17,266 bases of DNA, taken from assembly GCA_964540815.1 (NCBI GenBank), contig CAZIOH010000119.1, forward strand, positions 1 through 17,266, in the 5' to 3' direction. Positions 6,773 through 14,420 of the stretch are shown in pieces. Under the pieces are notes generated by a model. The model was not told where the DNA came from, searched no databases, and saw only the letters and a program-made list of their open reading frames with translations. How positions within the stretch are numbered: position 1 is the first letter of the stretch; the number at the start of each line of letters is the position of its first letter. Position numbers and translations under genes: made by a program. The DNA comes from CAZIOH01 sp964540815. Lineage in GTDB: Bacteria > Myxococcota_A > Polyangia > Fen-1088.

Positions 6773-8005
6773 CTACTTCGCCGGGGCTGCGGCTGCTGCT
6801 GCCGCGGCGGGAGACGGGGAAGGGGAGGAGGGCGGGAGGACTGGCGGGGGCTCTTGCACGGGCGGGGTGACTCCGCGCGCCGCCACCACCGGGAAGCCGC
6901 GGCGGTGCCACTCGTTGATGCCCTCGTCGAGGATCAACGCGCGCGCGTGCCCTCGCTGGATCAGCGCGTCGACCACCTCGCCCGAGAGGTGATGGGGACA
7001 GGCACAGTAGGCGACGACCCAGACGTCGTCGGGCACCTCCTGGAGGCGGCCGAGATCGTGGTACGGAATCGACACCGCGCCCTTCACGTGCACCCGCATC
7101 CAGTCCGATGGGGGGCGGGCGTCGATGACGATGAGCCGCCGGCGCGCGGCCAGCGCGCGCTCGACCTCGTCCACCCCGACGAAGCGGCCCTCGCGGACGG
7201 TGAACACGGGATCTCGGCCGCGCGGGTTTTGCACCAGCGGCTCGTGTCCCGTGGGTGGTGGCAGAAGGTCGATGCCTACCTGGCTCTTCTCGAAGGCCCG
7301 TACGAACGCCACCACGTCGGCGATCGCGGCGCCGCTCAGTGTCCCGGAGAAGGCCAGCATCTTTGTCCCGGGTCGGCCATTCACGATGGCGTGGTGGATG
7401 AACGCGTCGCTCGCCTGTCTCAGGAACTGCGAGTTGGCGAGGTGGACCGCCTCGCCACGGGTCCGTGCATCCCCGTGACAGGCCTGGCATACACGCCGGT
7501 AGATCGCTTCTCCGCGGCCCGGATCGCCGATGGCCGGTGCCTTCAGCGGCCGGGCGGGTGGTCCCAGGCGACGCAAGAAGGTCACCAGTCGGTCGATCGC
7601 GGCATCGTCGAGCGGCCCTCCGTACATCTTGCCGTAGGCCCCCATCGAGGTGCCCGGGCGTCCCGAGGCGATCGCGCGCCTGAGGAAGTCATTCGACGCG
7701 CTCTCGAGGAAGGTTGGATTGACCAGCGACGGTGCATGGTCCGCGGCGTACCCCCGGCCCTCGGGGCCATGGCAGGGGCCGCACAGCGGCAGGTAATCCA
7801 GATGCCCCTGCGGTGGCGGGGCCGGGCGCTGGCGGATGTCCGGTGCGGCGACGGCCGGACCCGGCGGCCGCACCGGCGCGTCGAGCGAGGCGCCGAGGAG
7901 CCTCCGGACGTCGGCGTCCGGAGGCGCGTCCGGAGGCGGCGGCTTGCCGCGACCGCATCCGAGGACGCTCGCCAGCACCGTCAGGATCACCCATCGGGAT
8001 TGCAC
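6773..8005 (-). CDS. Lipoprotein fusing two cytochrome c domains to a rhodanese domain
   Basis: A 410-residue predicted periplasmic lipoprotein (leader ending VLGC, Cys17). The first cytochrome c domain has heme motif CGPCH (75-79) and a likely axial Met121 in GRPGTSMGAY. The second has CQACH (173-177) and Met216 in GRPGTKMLAF. Residues about 270-372 form a rhodanese-like domain with IDARPPSDW (294-302), GAVSIPYHDL (309-318) and a putative active-site loop YCACPHHLSG (333-342, Cys334/Cys336). The tail (380-410) is Pro/Ala/Ser low complexity. Diheme electron transfer joined to a sulfur-transfer or redox fold suggests oxidation of a sulfur compound or redox sensing, but no substrate can be named. 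The start is GTG at 8005 with a weak ribosome-binding site. It lies 57 bases after the upstream membrane-protein gene on the same strand, so the two may be cotranscribed. Confidence 0.88.
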   Translation of the reverse strand: MQSRWVILTVLASVLGCGRGKPPPPDAPPDADVRRLLGASLDAPVRPPGPAVAAPDIRQRPAPPPQGHLDYLPLCGPCHGPEGRGYAADHAPSLVNPTFLESASNDFLRRAIASGRPGTSMGAYGKMYGGPLDDAAIDRLVTFLRRLGPPARPLKAPAIGDPGRGEAIYRRVCQACHGDARTRGEAVHLANSQFLRQASDAFIHHAIVNGRPGTKMLAFSGTLSGAAIADVVAFVRAFEKSQVGIDLLPPPTGHEPLVQNPRGRDPVFTVREGRFVGVDEVERALAARRRLIVIDARPPSDWMRVHVKGAVSIPYHDLGRLQEVPDDVWVVAYCACPHHLSGEVVDALIQRGHARALILDEGINEWHRRGFPVVAARGVTPPVQEPPPVLPPSSPSPSPAAAAAAAAPAK

Positions 8006-8062
8006 GTTGCCGACTTAACCACAAACCGGGCGCCGGAATCAGCCCGGCGATGGCGGAGGAGA

Positions 8063-9535
8063 TCACTTGAGCGCGCGGAACATTCCGAACCGGCTCTCCT
8101 TGAGCATCTTCAGCCGCTCGCGGAAGGTGTCGCGGCCGGCCGGGCTCTCCTTGGAGATGGACATGCCGAGGTCGTAGTACACCCGGTTCCAGTGGGTCGC
8201 CGCGATCGCCTCGAGTGGGACGCCGGTCTCGACCTCGTACCGGAACCCGAGCCGTTCGGCGCGCCCATGATCGGCGTTGACCAGGCCTTCGTTTCGGTTC
8301 GCCACCAGAAAGGCCGCGCCGAGCGCGAACAGCAGCGCCTGAGCCGTCCGTCGCACGGCGGGTCGCTCGACCACCTCCCAGGCAAAGTAGCTCACGAACC
8401 AGAACGCCGCCGCTGCGGTCGCATACCGCGGGCTGAACAGCATGCCCGGAAAGAGCATCCGGCGCGCCCAGCTGGTACCGAACGCGAGGCTGCAGACCCC
8501 GCCGAAGAGCAAGACCAGGCGGCAGATCCGGGGCCGCTCCTCGGGGTGCCACAAGAACGCGCCGGCCATGGCCAGGGTGATGGCCAGGGTCGACGCGTAC
8601 AGGGCGAACTTGACGTTCGGCCAGGTCGTCTTCGCGGCGGTACCGAGCCCCACCGACAAGAATTGGGCCGCCCCATCGAGGTTGGCCTTCAGATCGTCAC
8701 CCGGGGGGTGCTTGGCGGGGCGGGTGTAGTCGACGAAGTAGAGCGCGGTGATCGCCAAGGCCAGCACCCCGAGCGCCCAGACGGCGGCGGTCGCCCACCT
8801 GCCATGGCGACTGACGGTGCGCACCTGCCAGCCCACCAGGAACACCATGATCGCGCAGGCAGGCGCGAAGGCCAGACCGTTGCCTCCGCACAGCGGCAGC
8901 AGGACGGTGCACAGGCCGAGGGCCAGCGACGCTCGAAGGCCCAGCCTCCCGGGTTGCACGATGATGAGGAGCAGCGCGGTCACCAGCGCCGCGGCGCTCA
9001 ACCACACCACGTGCAGGCTGAACAGCAGGTTCTCCCACTGTCCGAAGTGCAGGGCCACGACCGAAAAGAAGGCGTCCGAATACAGCGCGTGCCCCCGCAG
9101 CCGCCGCGCGACCACCGACATGGCGGCCGCCGAGACCGCCAGGGCGCTGGCGTCGAACCAACACCCCGCCCGGAAATCGCCCGAGGCCTTGACGACCGCG
9201 AGGTAGATCAGTCGCGGTATGACGATCCGGTGCTCGTTGTGCTGGGACCAGAGCCACTTCCAGGTGATCGGCTGGTGCCCGGTGAGCACCGGGACGAGCT
9301 CCCATTCGTCCATCCAGGGGGCATCGATGCTGAAGGTCCGGACGTAGTGAAACAGCGCGCAGACCAGCACCAGCCACACACCCCACACCACCACCAGGGG
9401 GCCGCTGTCCGCCGGCCAGCGCCGCGACCTGATGGCCGACGCCGCGGTCGAGATCACCGACGAGATCACCGACGAAGCTCGTCGGCGTGGCACCGCGTGA
9501 CCGGGGGAGCTGGCTGGCTCGACATGGGAGGACAA
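8063..9535 (-). CDS. Polytopic membrane protein, GT-C glycosyltransferase-like
   Basis: A roughly 490-residue integral membrane protein with about ten hydrophobic helices, the first near residues 46-63. The first extracytoplasmic loop carries DAPWMDEWELVP (71-82) and, after TWKWLWSQ, the motif HNEHRIVIPR (99-108). Acidic DE/DEW motifs in the first periplasmic loop are typical of GT-C fold transferases that use polyprenyl-phosphate sugars, and this layout is also found in uncharacterised bacterial membrane proteins. The C-terminal 80 residues are soluble and may be periplasmic. Glycan transfer is an inference from topology; a transporter-like or unknown role remains possible. The longest start is TTG at 9535 without a clear Shine-Dalgarno; GTG at 9493 is an alternative that would remove the serine-rich N-terminus with its SSVISSVIS repeat. 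Confidence 0.72.
   Translation of the reverse strand: MSSHVEPASSPGHAVPRRRASSVISSVISTAASAIRSRRWPADSGPLVVVWGVWLVLVCALFHYVRTFSIDAPWMDEWELVPVLTGHQPITWKWLWSQHNEHRIVIPRLIYLAVVKASGDFRAGCWFDASALAVSAAAMSVVARRLRGHALYSDAFFSVVALHFGQWENLLFSLHVVWLSAAALVTALLLIIVQPGRLGLRASLALGLCTVLLPLCGGNGLAFAPACAIMVFLVGWQVRTVSRHGRWATAAVWALGVLALAITALYFVDYTRPAKHPPGDDLKANLDGAAQFLSVGLGTAAKTTWPNVKFALYASTLAITLAMAGAFLWHPEERPRICRLVLLFGGVCSLAFGTSWARRMLFPGMLFSPRYATAAAAFWFVSYFAWEVVERPAVRRTAQALLFALGAAFLVANRNEGLVNADHGRAERLGFRYEVETGVPLEAIAATHWNRVYYDLGMSISKESPAGRDTFRERLKMLKESRFGMFRALK
9449..9472 (-). repeat. 12-bp tandem duplication near the 5' end of the GT-C-like gene
   Basis: On the + strand CGAGATCACCGA is present twice in perfect tandem (9449-9460, 9461-9472), followed by a related CGAAGCTCGTCG. 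On the coding strand it yields the repeated SVIS residues if the TTG or GTG start is used. Confidence 0.85.
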
Positions 9536-9606
9536 TTCGCCATCTCATATCACGAGGATGGAGCATCCCGCGCGATCCTGTGACCGCATCGCGGGCGCGC
9601 TGTCCG

Positions 9607-9858
9607 TCAGGGCCACCACGGCCTGGCGAGCGCCGTTCGCCAGGCGACGGGGATCCGGCAGAGTGAGAGGATCGTCGCGGCGGCGACCATCACCACCATC
9701 GCGATGATCACCCGGCCACGGGCGCCCCTGCGCCGGGGGGCCCGACGACGGATGGTACGCTTGGTTGGTCGACGACCGGAGCTTCGACCCGGGCGGCGGC
9801 GCGCGACGGGTTTGACCAGCGTAGACCCCGAACGAAGAGCGCCCAGCAGGTCACCCAA
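9607..9858 (-). CDS. Small, very basic single-TM protein; uncertain
   Basis: An 83-residue frame starting with TTG at 9858. Residues 18-50 are extremely rich in Arg/Pro (RRRPGRSSGRRPTKRTIRRR), followed by one hydrophobic helix (VIIAMVVMVAAATILSLC, about 50-67) and a short tail ending in ARPWWP. A basic cytoplasmic segment before one helix fits a small inner-membrane protein, but Arg/Pro runs also arise in noncoding GC-rich DNA. GTGAGGTGA lies immediately before the TTG, too close for an ideal Shine-Dalgarno. The frame sits between the lectin gene and the GT-C-like gene, on the same strand as both. Confidence 0.35.
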   Translation of the reverse strand: MGDLLGALRSGSTLVKPVARRRPGRSSGRRPTKRTIRRRAPRRRGARGRVIIAMVVMVAAATILSLCRIPVAWRTALARPWWP

Positions 9859-9863
9859 TCACC

Positions 9864-9893
9864 TCACCGGCCTGCACCTCACTGGCCTGCACC
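9864..9893. repeat. 15-bp tandem repeat downstream of the lectin gene
   Basis: TCACCGGCCTGCACC (9864-9878) and TCACTGGCCTGCACC (9879-9893) differ at one position, and a third partial copy TCACGGG follows. The array starts about 20 bases after the lectin-like gene's stop (reading on the - strand) and runs up to the start of the small basic frame. Confidence 0.85.
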
Positions 9894-9914
9894 TCACGGG
9901 CGAATCGAGCCGGC

Positions 9915-10943
9915 TCAGAACTGTTCGCACAAGGTCTCGTAGATGGGGCGGTCGCAGGGGACGTCGTTCCACTGGCCGAGCAGCCCGATGTCACCGTTCT
10001 CGAGCAAGAACTCCATGCAGTTCTCGGAGGGCGTGCCGTTGTTGTTCGGCTCGTCGTGGGCCCAGTTGGTGTAAGCGGTTCCCACCGGGCTGCCCTTGAG
10101 GCCGCCGGTCCAGAAGGTCGTGCCGTTGCCCCAGACGAAGGTTCCCTCCTTGACGGCGTCGGTCCCCCCGATGATGGGGCCGGCCTGGTTGCCCCCGTTG
10201 TAGGGGCGATGGGCCGCCGCCACCACCGCCACGCTGAGCGCGGCATCCTCGACCGCGGACTCGATCCACGCGAGGTGCATGCTCTGTTGCGTGCAGCGCA
10301 GCTTGGCCGCCGTGGCATCCCCCAGGGTGCTGCAGTACATGTAGCCATGCCCGGCGATCGCAAAGCCGGTACAACCCGCCGGACAGGCGGGCGACTCGTC
10401 GATTCTCCCGTCGCAGTTGTCGTCGAGGCCGTCGCAGACCTCGGTCGCCGGTATGCAGGCGGTGCCACCCGCCGCGCCGCCGTGGCCCGCGGCGCCGGAG
10501 CTTCCCGCGACTCCAGAGCCTCCTGCGCTGCCGCCCTTGCCCATCCGGCCCGCCGCTCCTCCTGCACCCGCGGCGCCCGAGGTGCCCGCGCCGCCCGCCG
10601 GTCCCGAGCCCGCCGTGCCTCCGCCGGTGCTTGCGTTCCCTCCGCCCGATCCCGATCCCGCGCCGCCCGAGCCCAACGGGCCCGCCGTCCCCCCCGAGCC
10701 AGGAATGTCGGCCTGGCCTCCCTGGTCCGCCGTGCCCGCGTCTCGCGCCTCCGGGGAGCCCCCGCTGCCACTCGGTTGGGTTCGTGCGTCACCGGGAACG
10801 CTCGTGTCGACGCGCGCGTCGTTTCCGCCCGCGGGTGAATCGTGGTTGGCGCCCGCATCGCGCGGACCACTCCCTGCGAGCTCGCCAAAATCGTAGGTGC
10901 ATCCAACGCAGAGAATCATGCACAGGATGCCGGGGGAACGCAT
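9915..10943 (-). CDS. Lipoprotein with MopE-type metal-binding motif and C-type lectin-like domain
   Basis: A 342-residue exported protein. The N-terminus ILCMILCVGC is a lipoprotein-like leader with Cys15. Residues 40-160 are a Gly/Ala/Ser-rich linker. EVCDGLDDNCDGRIDE (168-183) is the calcium- or copper-type CDGxDDNCDGxxDE motif found repeatedly in myxobacterial surface proteins (MopE-like, PF11617). Residues 186-342 form a C-type lectin-like domain with paired cysteines, EPN (298-300) and WND followed by CDRPIYETLCE. EPN and WND are the classical sugar- and calcium-binding motifs, EPN being associated with mannose-type specificity in animal lectins. Carbohydrate or cell-surface binding is therefore plausible; specificity is inference. 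The ATG at 10941-10943 has no good Shine-Dalgarno, and the frame is open further upstream without convincing coding character. It is divergent from the histidine kinase. Confidence 0.82.
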   Translation of the reverse strand: MRSPGILCMILCVGCTYDFGELAGSGPRDAGANHDSPAGGNDARVDTSVPGDARTQPSGSGGSPEARDAGTADQGGQADIPGSGGTAGPLGSGGAGSGSGGGNASTGGGTAGSGPAGGAGTSGAAGAGGAAGRMGKGGSAGGSGVAGSSGAAGHGGAAGGTACIPATEVCDGLDDNCDGRIDESPACPAGCTGFAIAGHGYMYCSTLGDATAAKLRCTQQSMHLAWIESAVEDAALSVAVVAAAHRPYNGGNQAGPIIGGTDAVKEGTFVWGNGTTFWTGGLKGSPVGTAYTNWAHDEPNNNGTPSENCMEFLLENGDIGLLGQWNDVPCDRPIYETLCEQF

Positions 10944-10980
10944 CGGAGGGAATTGTCGCAGATCTGCGCCACTCTTCAAA

Positions 10981-11047
10981 CGAGGGTCGGCGAGGGTCGG
11001 CGAGGGTCGGCGAGGGGTCGGCGAGGGTCGGCGAGGGGTCGGCGAGG
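10981..11047. repeat. Array of 10-11-bp direct repeats between lectin and kinase genes
   Basis: About six and a half head-to-tail copies of CGAGGGTCGG occur, two of them expanded to 11 bp by an extra G (CGAGGGGTCGG). The array fills the middle of the 171-base divergent promoter region. The period equals one DNA helical turn, so all copies face the same side of the helix. This fits either a multi-site regulator binding array or a slippage-prone simple repeat. Confidence 0.9.
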
Positions 11048-11114
11048 AGGGTCCTGAAGCCGCGCGGGCGACGGGGATTGTTGACTTGCCGCCGCCAGGG
11101 GGGCACCGTGGGAC

Positions 11115-12854
11115 ATGGACTCGAGCGATCGGTCGGGCGGGGACCGGCAGGCGCCGCGCGCCAGGTCCGGCGCGGGCTCGTCCGAGGGCCCCCCACTCGA
11201 GGCCTGGCTCGACCTGGTCCTCGAGACCTCGCCGGTCGCCATGGGCATCATCTCGGCCCTCGACAGCCGGTATGTGCGGGTGAATCGAGCGATGGCCGAG
11301 CTCGTCGGCATGAGCGTCGACGAGATCCTGAGCTGCGATCCGTACCGGCTGGCGGTGCAGACGACCCATCCGGATGATCTCGTCGCCGAGCAGAAGCTGT
11401 TCGCCGAGCTTGCCATCGGGGCCCGTCGGTCCTATCGCATCGAGAAGCGCTTCGTCCGGCCGGACGGGACCATCCGCTGGGGCTGGTTGACCTTCAGCGG
11501 AATCCACGGACCCGCCATCGGGGCTGGCGCGGCCGGCGGGCCGGTTGGACCCGGCGATTCCAGCCGGCCGGGCGGGCCGGTGCGGCCCATCCAGTTCGCC
11601 ATCAGCCAGGTGGTCGACATCACCGAGACCAGGGCCCTTCGGGTGGCCGTGCAGCGGGGCGAGGAGGAGCTGCGGCACGCCCAGAAGATCGATGCGATCG
11701 GGCGCCTCACCGCGGGGATCGCGCACGACTTCAACAACCTGATCACGGTCATCATGGGTCACGGCGAGGTGCTGAAGGACCTCGCGCGCCACCGGAGGCG
11801 CCCGCCATCGATCCCGGAGTTGCAGGAGAGCCTGGACGAGATCCTGGTGGCCTGCGATCGGGCGGCCAGCCTGACGTCCCAGGTCCTCGCGCACGGGCGC
11901 CGCGAGCCGGTGGCGCCGCGCGCCTTCGTCCTGTCTCCGGCGGTCGAGGCCTGGCAGCGCTTCCTGGCGCGTGCGCTCGGGACGCACGCCCAGATGCACG
12001 TGCACCTCGAGGGGGATCTGACCGCGGAGGGCGCGATCTTCGCGGACCAAGACCAGGTCGGCCAGGTCGTCATGAACCTGATCCTGAACGCGCGCGATGC
12101 CATCGGCGAGGGGGGGCGGATCTCGGTCACGACCCGCGACCTCGTGGTCGAGGAGGATGGGGGGCTCCATGGCCCACCGGGGCCCGGCGCGTGGGTGGTC
12201 CTGGCGATCTCCGACGACGGACACGGCATGAGCCCCGAGGTGCGGGCGCGGATCTTCGAGCCCTTCTTCACCACCCGGACCGACCGCGCCGGCCGGCACG
12301 GGACCGGTCTCGGACTGGCGACGGTGCAACGGATCGTGACCGAGGCGGGCGGCATCATCGACGTCGAGAGCGCGCCCGGCGCGGGGACCACCGTGACCGT
12401 GTTCTTCCCGCGGGTCGCTCTGGTGCCAGCCGGGGGCGCGCCGGTCGAGGCGCCGCCGCGTCCGGCGCCGGCCCCCAACAGCCGGCGGGTGCTGATCGTC
12501 GAGGACGAGCCCGCGGTGCGTTCGCTGGTCGCCAACGTGCTGCTCGGGGCGCACCACCGGGTGGAGGTGGCGCGCGACGGGGAGGAGGCCTGGCGGTTGC
12601 TCGCGCCCGCGCCCGGGCAGGCGGAGACGCCGTTCCACCTGATCGTCTCGGATCTCGCGATGCCGAACGCCGGTGGCCTGACCCTGGCTCGGCGCCTGCG
12701 CGAGCGGGGCATGGCCGCCCGCATGTTGTTCATCTCGGGCTTCAGCGACCACGCCTCGGTCGAGCTCGCGGCCTTCGGCCGGCTGCTTCCGAAGCCCTTC
12801 ACCCCCGCGCAGTTGCTGGAGGCCGTCCGCGACGCAATGGACGACATACGGTGA
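11115..12854 (+). CDS. Cytoplasmic PAS hybrid sensor histidine kinase with C-terminal receiver
   Basis: A 579-residue protein without signal peptide or TM helices. The PAS domain covers about 30-172 (start ETSPVAMGIISALD, end VVDITETRA) and contains a Gly/Pro-rich insertion at 130-157 before the last strand. The HisKA segment carries AQKIDAIGRLTAGIAHDFNN with phosphoacceptor His204. HATPase_c includes the N box NLILNARDAI (321-330), DDGHGM (367-372), FEPFFTT and GTGLGLATV (396-404). The receiver (458-577) has Glu463/Asp464, phosphoacceptor Asp513 in VSDLAMP, the switch Ser541 and Lys560. It would sense a cytosolic cue and relay phosphate. No Hpt domain is present, so its own receiver may be regulatory. 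It is convergent with the NtrC-type regulator, a likely but unproven partner. Confidence 0.92.
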   Translation: MDSSDRSGGDRQAPRARSGAGSSEGPPLEAWLDLVLETSPVAMGIISALDSRYVRVNRAMAELVGMSVDEILSCDPYRLAVQTTHPDDLVAEQKLFAELAIGARRSYRIEKRFVRPDGTIRWGWLTFSGIHGPAIGAGAAGGPVGPGDSSRPGGPVRPIQFAISQVVDITETRALRVAVQRGEEELRHAQKIDAIGRLTAGIAHDFNNLITVIMGHGEVLKDLARHRRRPPSIPELQESLDEILVACDRAASLTSQVLAHGRREPVAPRAFVLSPAVEAWQRFLARALGTHAQMHVHLEGDLTAEGAIFADQDQVGQVVMNLILNARDAIGEGGRISVTTRDLVVEEDGGLHGPPGPGAWVVLAISDDGHGMSPEVRARIFEPFFTTRTDRAGRHGTGLGLATVQRIVTEAGGIIDVESAPGAGTTVTVFFPRVALVPAGGAPVEAPPRPAPAPNSRRVLIVEDEPAVRSLVANVLLGAHHRVEVARDGEEAWRLLAPAPGQAETPFHLIVSDLAMPNAGGLTLARRLRERGMAARMLFISGFSDHASVELAAFGRLLPKPFTPAQLLEAVRDAMDDIR

Positions 12855-12877
12855 CCGGTGGTGGTGGTGACCAGGTG

Positions 12878-12901
12878 CCCGGGAGCGCCGCCGGGAGCGC
12901 C
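12878..12901. repeat. 12-bp tandem duplication between convergent kinase and regulator genes
   Basis: CCCGGGAGCGCC (12878-12889) and GCCGGGAGCGCC (12890-12901) lie in tandem (11 of 12 identical). A small inverted repeat CGGCC-GTCT-GGCCG (12901-12914) follows and could act as a weak bidirectional terminator, although no T-run is present. Confidence 0.6.
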
Positions 12902-12920
12902 GGCCGTCTGGCCGACGGGC

Positions 12921-14408
12921 TCATCGCGGACGCCGCTCCATCACGATGCCGAGCCGCTCCATCCGCCGGTAGAGGGCCTGGCGCGAGAGACCCATCTCCG
13001 CGGCGGCCTTGGCCACCACACCGCCGACCCGGGTCAACGCCTCTTCGATGGCGGCCCGCTCGGCCTCGCTGGCGACCGGGGTGGAGACGCCCGGGCGGGG
13101 CATCGGCTCGGAGGGCGACGACAGGGTCGCACCCGCACCCGCGCCCGAGATCGACGGGAGCCCGAACGGTGTCGTACGCCGGGTCGGCTCGGCAGCGGCC
13201 CGGCGATCGGTGCCGCCGAAGCCGAGCCCGCCCGCGGTGATGGTGTCTCCGGTCTCCACCAGCACCGCCCGCTGAATCCGGTTTTGCAGCTCGCGGACGT
13301 TGCCGGGCCACTCGTGGTTGAGGAGCGCCGCCAGCGCCTCCTCTCCGATGTGCATGGGACCCTTGCCCTCCTTGGCCGCGAAACGGCCGAGGAAGTGCTC
13401 CGCCAGCGGAGGGATGTCGTCGGGGCGGTCGGCGAGCGGCGGGACGTACACCTCGATCACGTTGAGGCGGAAGAAGAGATCCTCGCGGAACTGTCCGGCC
13501 GCGATCGCCCGCGGGAGATCGACGTTGGTCGCGCTCACGATCCGCACGTTGGCCTTGCGGGTGGTAGACGAGCCCAGGCGCTCGAACTCTCCCGTCTGCA
13601 GGACGCGCAGCAACTTCGCCTGCGCCGCCACGGGCAAAGTGCCGAGCTCATCGAGGAACAGCGTGCCCTCGTCGGCGCTCTCGAAGCGACCCACCCGCAG
13701 CTTGGTCGCGCCGGTGTAGGCGCCCGCCTCCGCCCCGAACAGCTCGGCCTCGAACAGGTTCTCGGGCAGGGCACCGACGTTGACCCGCACGAACGGTCGG
13801 TCGCGGCGGCGGGAGTTGGCCTGGATGATCTCGGCGAGCTTCTCCTTGCCCGAGCCGTTGGGGCCGGTGATGAGGACCGGCGCATCCGAGGGGGCGATGC
13901 TCACCGCCAGGCGAACGGCCTCGTGCATCTGCGGGCTCGCGTAGATCGTGCCACAGAGGTTGTTCTTGTCGGCGAGGGCCCGACGGGCTCGATTGCCCTG
14001 GGCGCGCAGCCGCGTGTTCTCCTGTCGCAACGCCCGCAGCGAGACCAGGTTCCGGACCGTGTGGACCAGCTTGTCGTCGTCCCAGGGCTTGGCGATGTAG
14101 TCGGCCGCCCCCTCCTTGATCAGGGCCACGGCGCTCTCGAGCGCGGTCCAGGCCGTCATGAGGAGGATGGGCATGTCGGGATCGAGCGCCCGCACATCCC
14201 GGAACAGCTTCATCCCTTCGGCCCCGTCGGTGTTCTGGTGGGCGAAGTTCATGTCCTGCAGGACGGCGCCGATGTCCTCGGTGGCGAGCAGGTGCAGCGC
14301 CTCGTCGGGCGTCCCCACCGAGACGGCCTCGAGGCCGTGGACCGCGAGCAGGGTCTCGAGGGCGGTGCGGACCGCCGGCTGATCATCGATGACGAGGACC
14401 TTCAACAT
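12921..14408 (-). CDS. NtrC-family sigma-54-dependent response regulator
   Basis: A 495-residue activator. Receiver residues 1-120 have Asp8/Asp9, phosphoacceptor Asp52 (VLQDMNF), Thr85 and Lys107. They include the longer loop HQNTDGAEGMKLF seen in an NtrC subfamily. The AAA+ domain (about 152-385) has Walker A GPNGSGKE (182-189), the sigma-54-contacting loop GAYTGA (229-234, the Tyr variant of GAFTGA), Walker B TLFLDELG (249-256), and FREDLFFRLNV with the likely arginine finger. A linker (395-445) precedes a Fis-type HTH (about 455-487, MGLSRQALYRRMERLG). All catalytic elements are intact, so it should activate sigma-54 promoters when phosphorylated. It begins 12 bases after the tonB stop with GGAG as ribosome-binding site, and is the last gene of the exbB-exbD-tonB unit. 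That operon carries a sigma-54-type promoter, suggesting positive autoregulation. Confidence 0.93.
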   Translation of the reverse strand: MLKVLVIDDQPAVRTALETLLAVHGLEAVSVGTPDEALHLLATEDIGAVLQDMNFAHQNTDGAEGMKLFRDVRALDPDMPILLMTAWTALESAVALIKEGAADYIAKPWDDDKLVHTVRNLVSLRALRQENTRLRAQGNRARRALADKNNLCGTIYASPQMHEAVRLAVSIAPSDAPVLITGPNGSGKEKLAEIIQANSRRRDRPFVRVNVGALPENLFEAELFGAEAGAYTGATKLRVGRFESADEGTLFLDELGTLPVAAQAKLLRVLQTGEFERLGSSTTRKANVRIVSATNVDLPRAIAAGQFREDLFFRLNVIEVYVPPLADRPDDIPPLAEHFLGRFAAKEGKGPMHIGEEALAALLNHEWPGNVRELQNRIQRAVLVETGDTITAGGLGFGGTDRRAAAEPTRRTTPFGLPSISGAGAGATLSSPSEPMPRPGVSTPVASEAERAAIEEALTRVGGVVAKAAAEMGLSRQALYRRMERLGIVMERRPR

Positions 14409-14420
14409 GCGGGCTCCAAT

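Noticed and set aside
6854..9583. 909-codon open frame on the + strand opposite the cytochrome-rhodanese and GT-C-like genes
   Set aside because: Low-complexity Arg/Ala/Gly/His composition with no domain; it mirrors the reverse complement of two well-supported genes and arises from high GC content.
10981..11047. CRISPR array
   Set aside because: Units are 10-11 bp, directly abutting, without spacers.
10944..12752. N-terminal extension of the lectin frame to 945 codons
   Set aside because: The extension runs antisense through the histidine kinase and has no coding character; the lipoprotein leader at 10943 gives a natural start.
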